A stretch of DNA of 5,085 bases, from NCBI GenBank assembly GCA_910585715.1, contig CAJUEX010000087.1, positions 1 to 5,085 of the forward strand. The letters are read 5' to 3'. Below are positions 5,043-5,085 of the stretch, piece by piece. The position numbers were made by a program, and so were the translations under genes. Positions within the stretch are counted from its first letter, which is position 1. Every line of letters starts with the position of its first letter. The stretch comes from an uncultured Lachnospiraceae bacterium. GTDB lineage: Bacteria > Bacillota > Clostridia > Lachnospirales > Lachnospiraceae. The notes under the pieces were generated by a model. The model was not told the DNA's origin and did not search any database. It saw nothing but the letters and a program-made list of their open reading frames with translations.

Positions 5043-5085
5043 CATTAAATGCGAAAGTTTTTTTGATTTTTTCACTTTTGGCAAT
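5005..5085. other. Promoter-upstream region, no supported gene
   Basis: This 81-nt stretch is rich in A- and T-tracts. Two minus-strand frames are open from the window edge (to TAA at 5028-5026, and to a TGA inside the promoter), so it could contain the last few codons of an upstream gene, but the stretches are only 19-27 codons and have no recognisable content. No plus-strand start with a ribosome binding site is seen. Confidence 0.4.

Noticed and set aside
5026..5085. Possible C-terminal codons of an upstream minus-strand gene
   Set aside because: Two frames are open to the edge but for only about 19-27 lysine-rich codons in AT-rich DNA, so chance is as likely as a gene end.

Overview
The window looks like a piece of a low-GC Firmicute chromosome, most plausibly a Clostridia/Lachnospiraceae-type gut or anaerobic bacterium. 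The evidence is AT-rich DNA, strong AGGAGG-type ribosome binding sites, TTG/GTG/ATG start choices, and a secreted beta-helix/FN3 protein architecture that I associate with that group. No rRNA, tRNA, CRISPR array, insertion sequence or phage gene is visible. Every supportable gene lies on the minus strand, so the locus reads from right to left.

Layout in transcription order: (1) 5085-4836 is a gene-free, very AT-rich leader region. It holds a perfect consensus sigma-70/sigma-A promoter (TTGACA, 17-nt spacer, TATAAT) at 4976-5004 and an inferred 5' untranslated region of about 134 nt. (2) 4835-4068 encodes a PP2C-type Ser/Thr protein phosphatase. (3) 4057-2339 encodes a membrane-spanning Ser/Thr protein kinase with a cytoplasmic kinase domain, one transmembrane helix and a TPR-like helical extracytoplasmic region in place of PASTA repeats. 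(4) 2342-1989 encodes a small single-pass membrane protein whose cytoplasmic-type tail carries three T-x-[LV]-L motifs in acidic context. (5) 1974-301 encodes a secreted protein with a signal peptide, a beta-helix-like N-terminal domain, two 60-residue helical modules and a lysine-rich fibronectin type III domain. (6) 214-50 is a short 54-residue ORF with a signal peptide and a good ribosome binding site. It is either a tiny secreted peptide or the remnant of a larger secreted protein.

The first four genes are spaced by +10, -4 and +14 nt and each has its own Shine-Dalgarno sequence, so they almost certainly form one translationally coupled operon. The likely logic is a phospho-signalling module: the kinase senses something outside through its helical domain, phosphorylates cytoplasmic threonines, and PP2C reverses this. 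The small membrane protein is the best candidate local substrate, because its repeated Thr motifs resemble sites read by FHA domains when phosphorylated. The beta-helix/FN3 protein is the extracellular partner or output. No FHA-domain protein lies within the window. The substrate and partner roles are inference.
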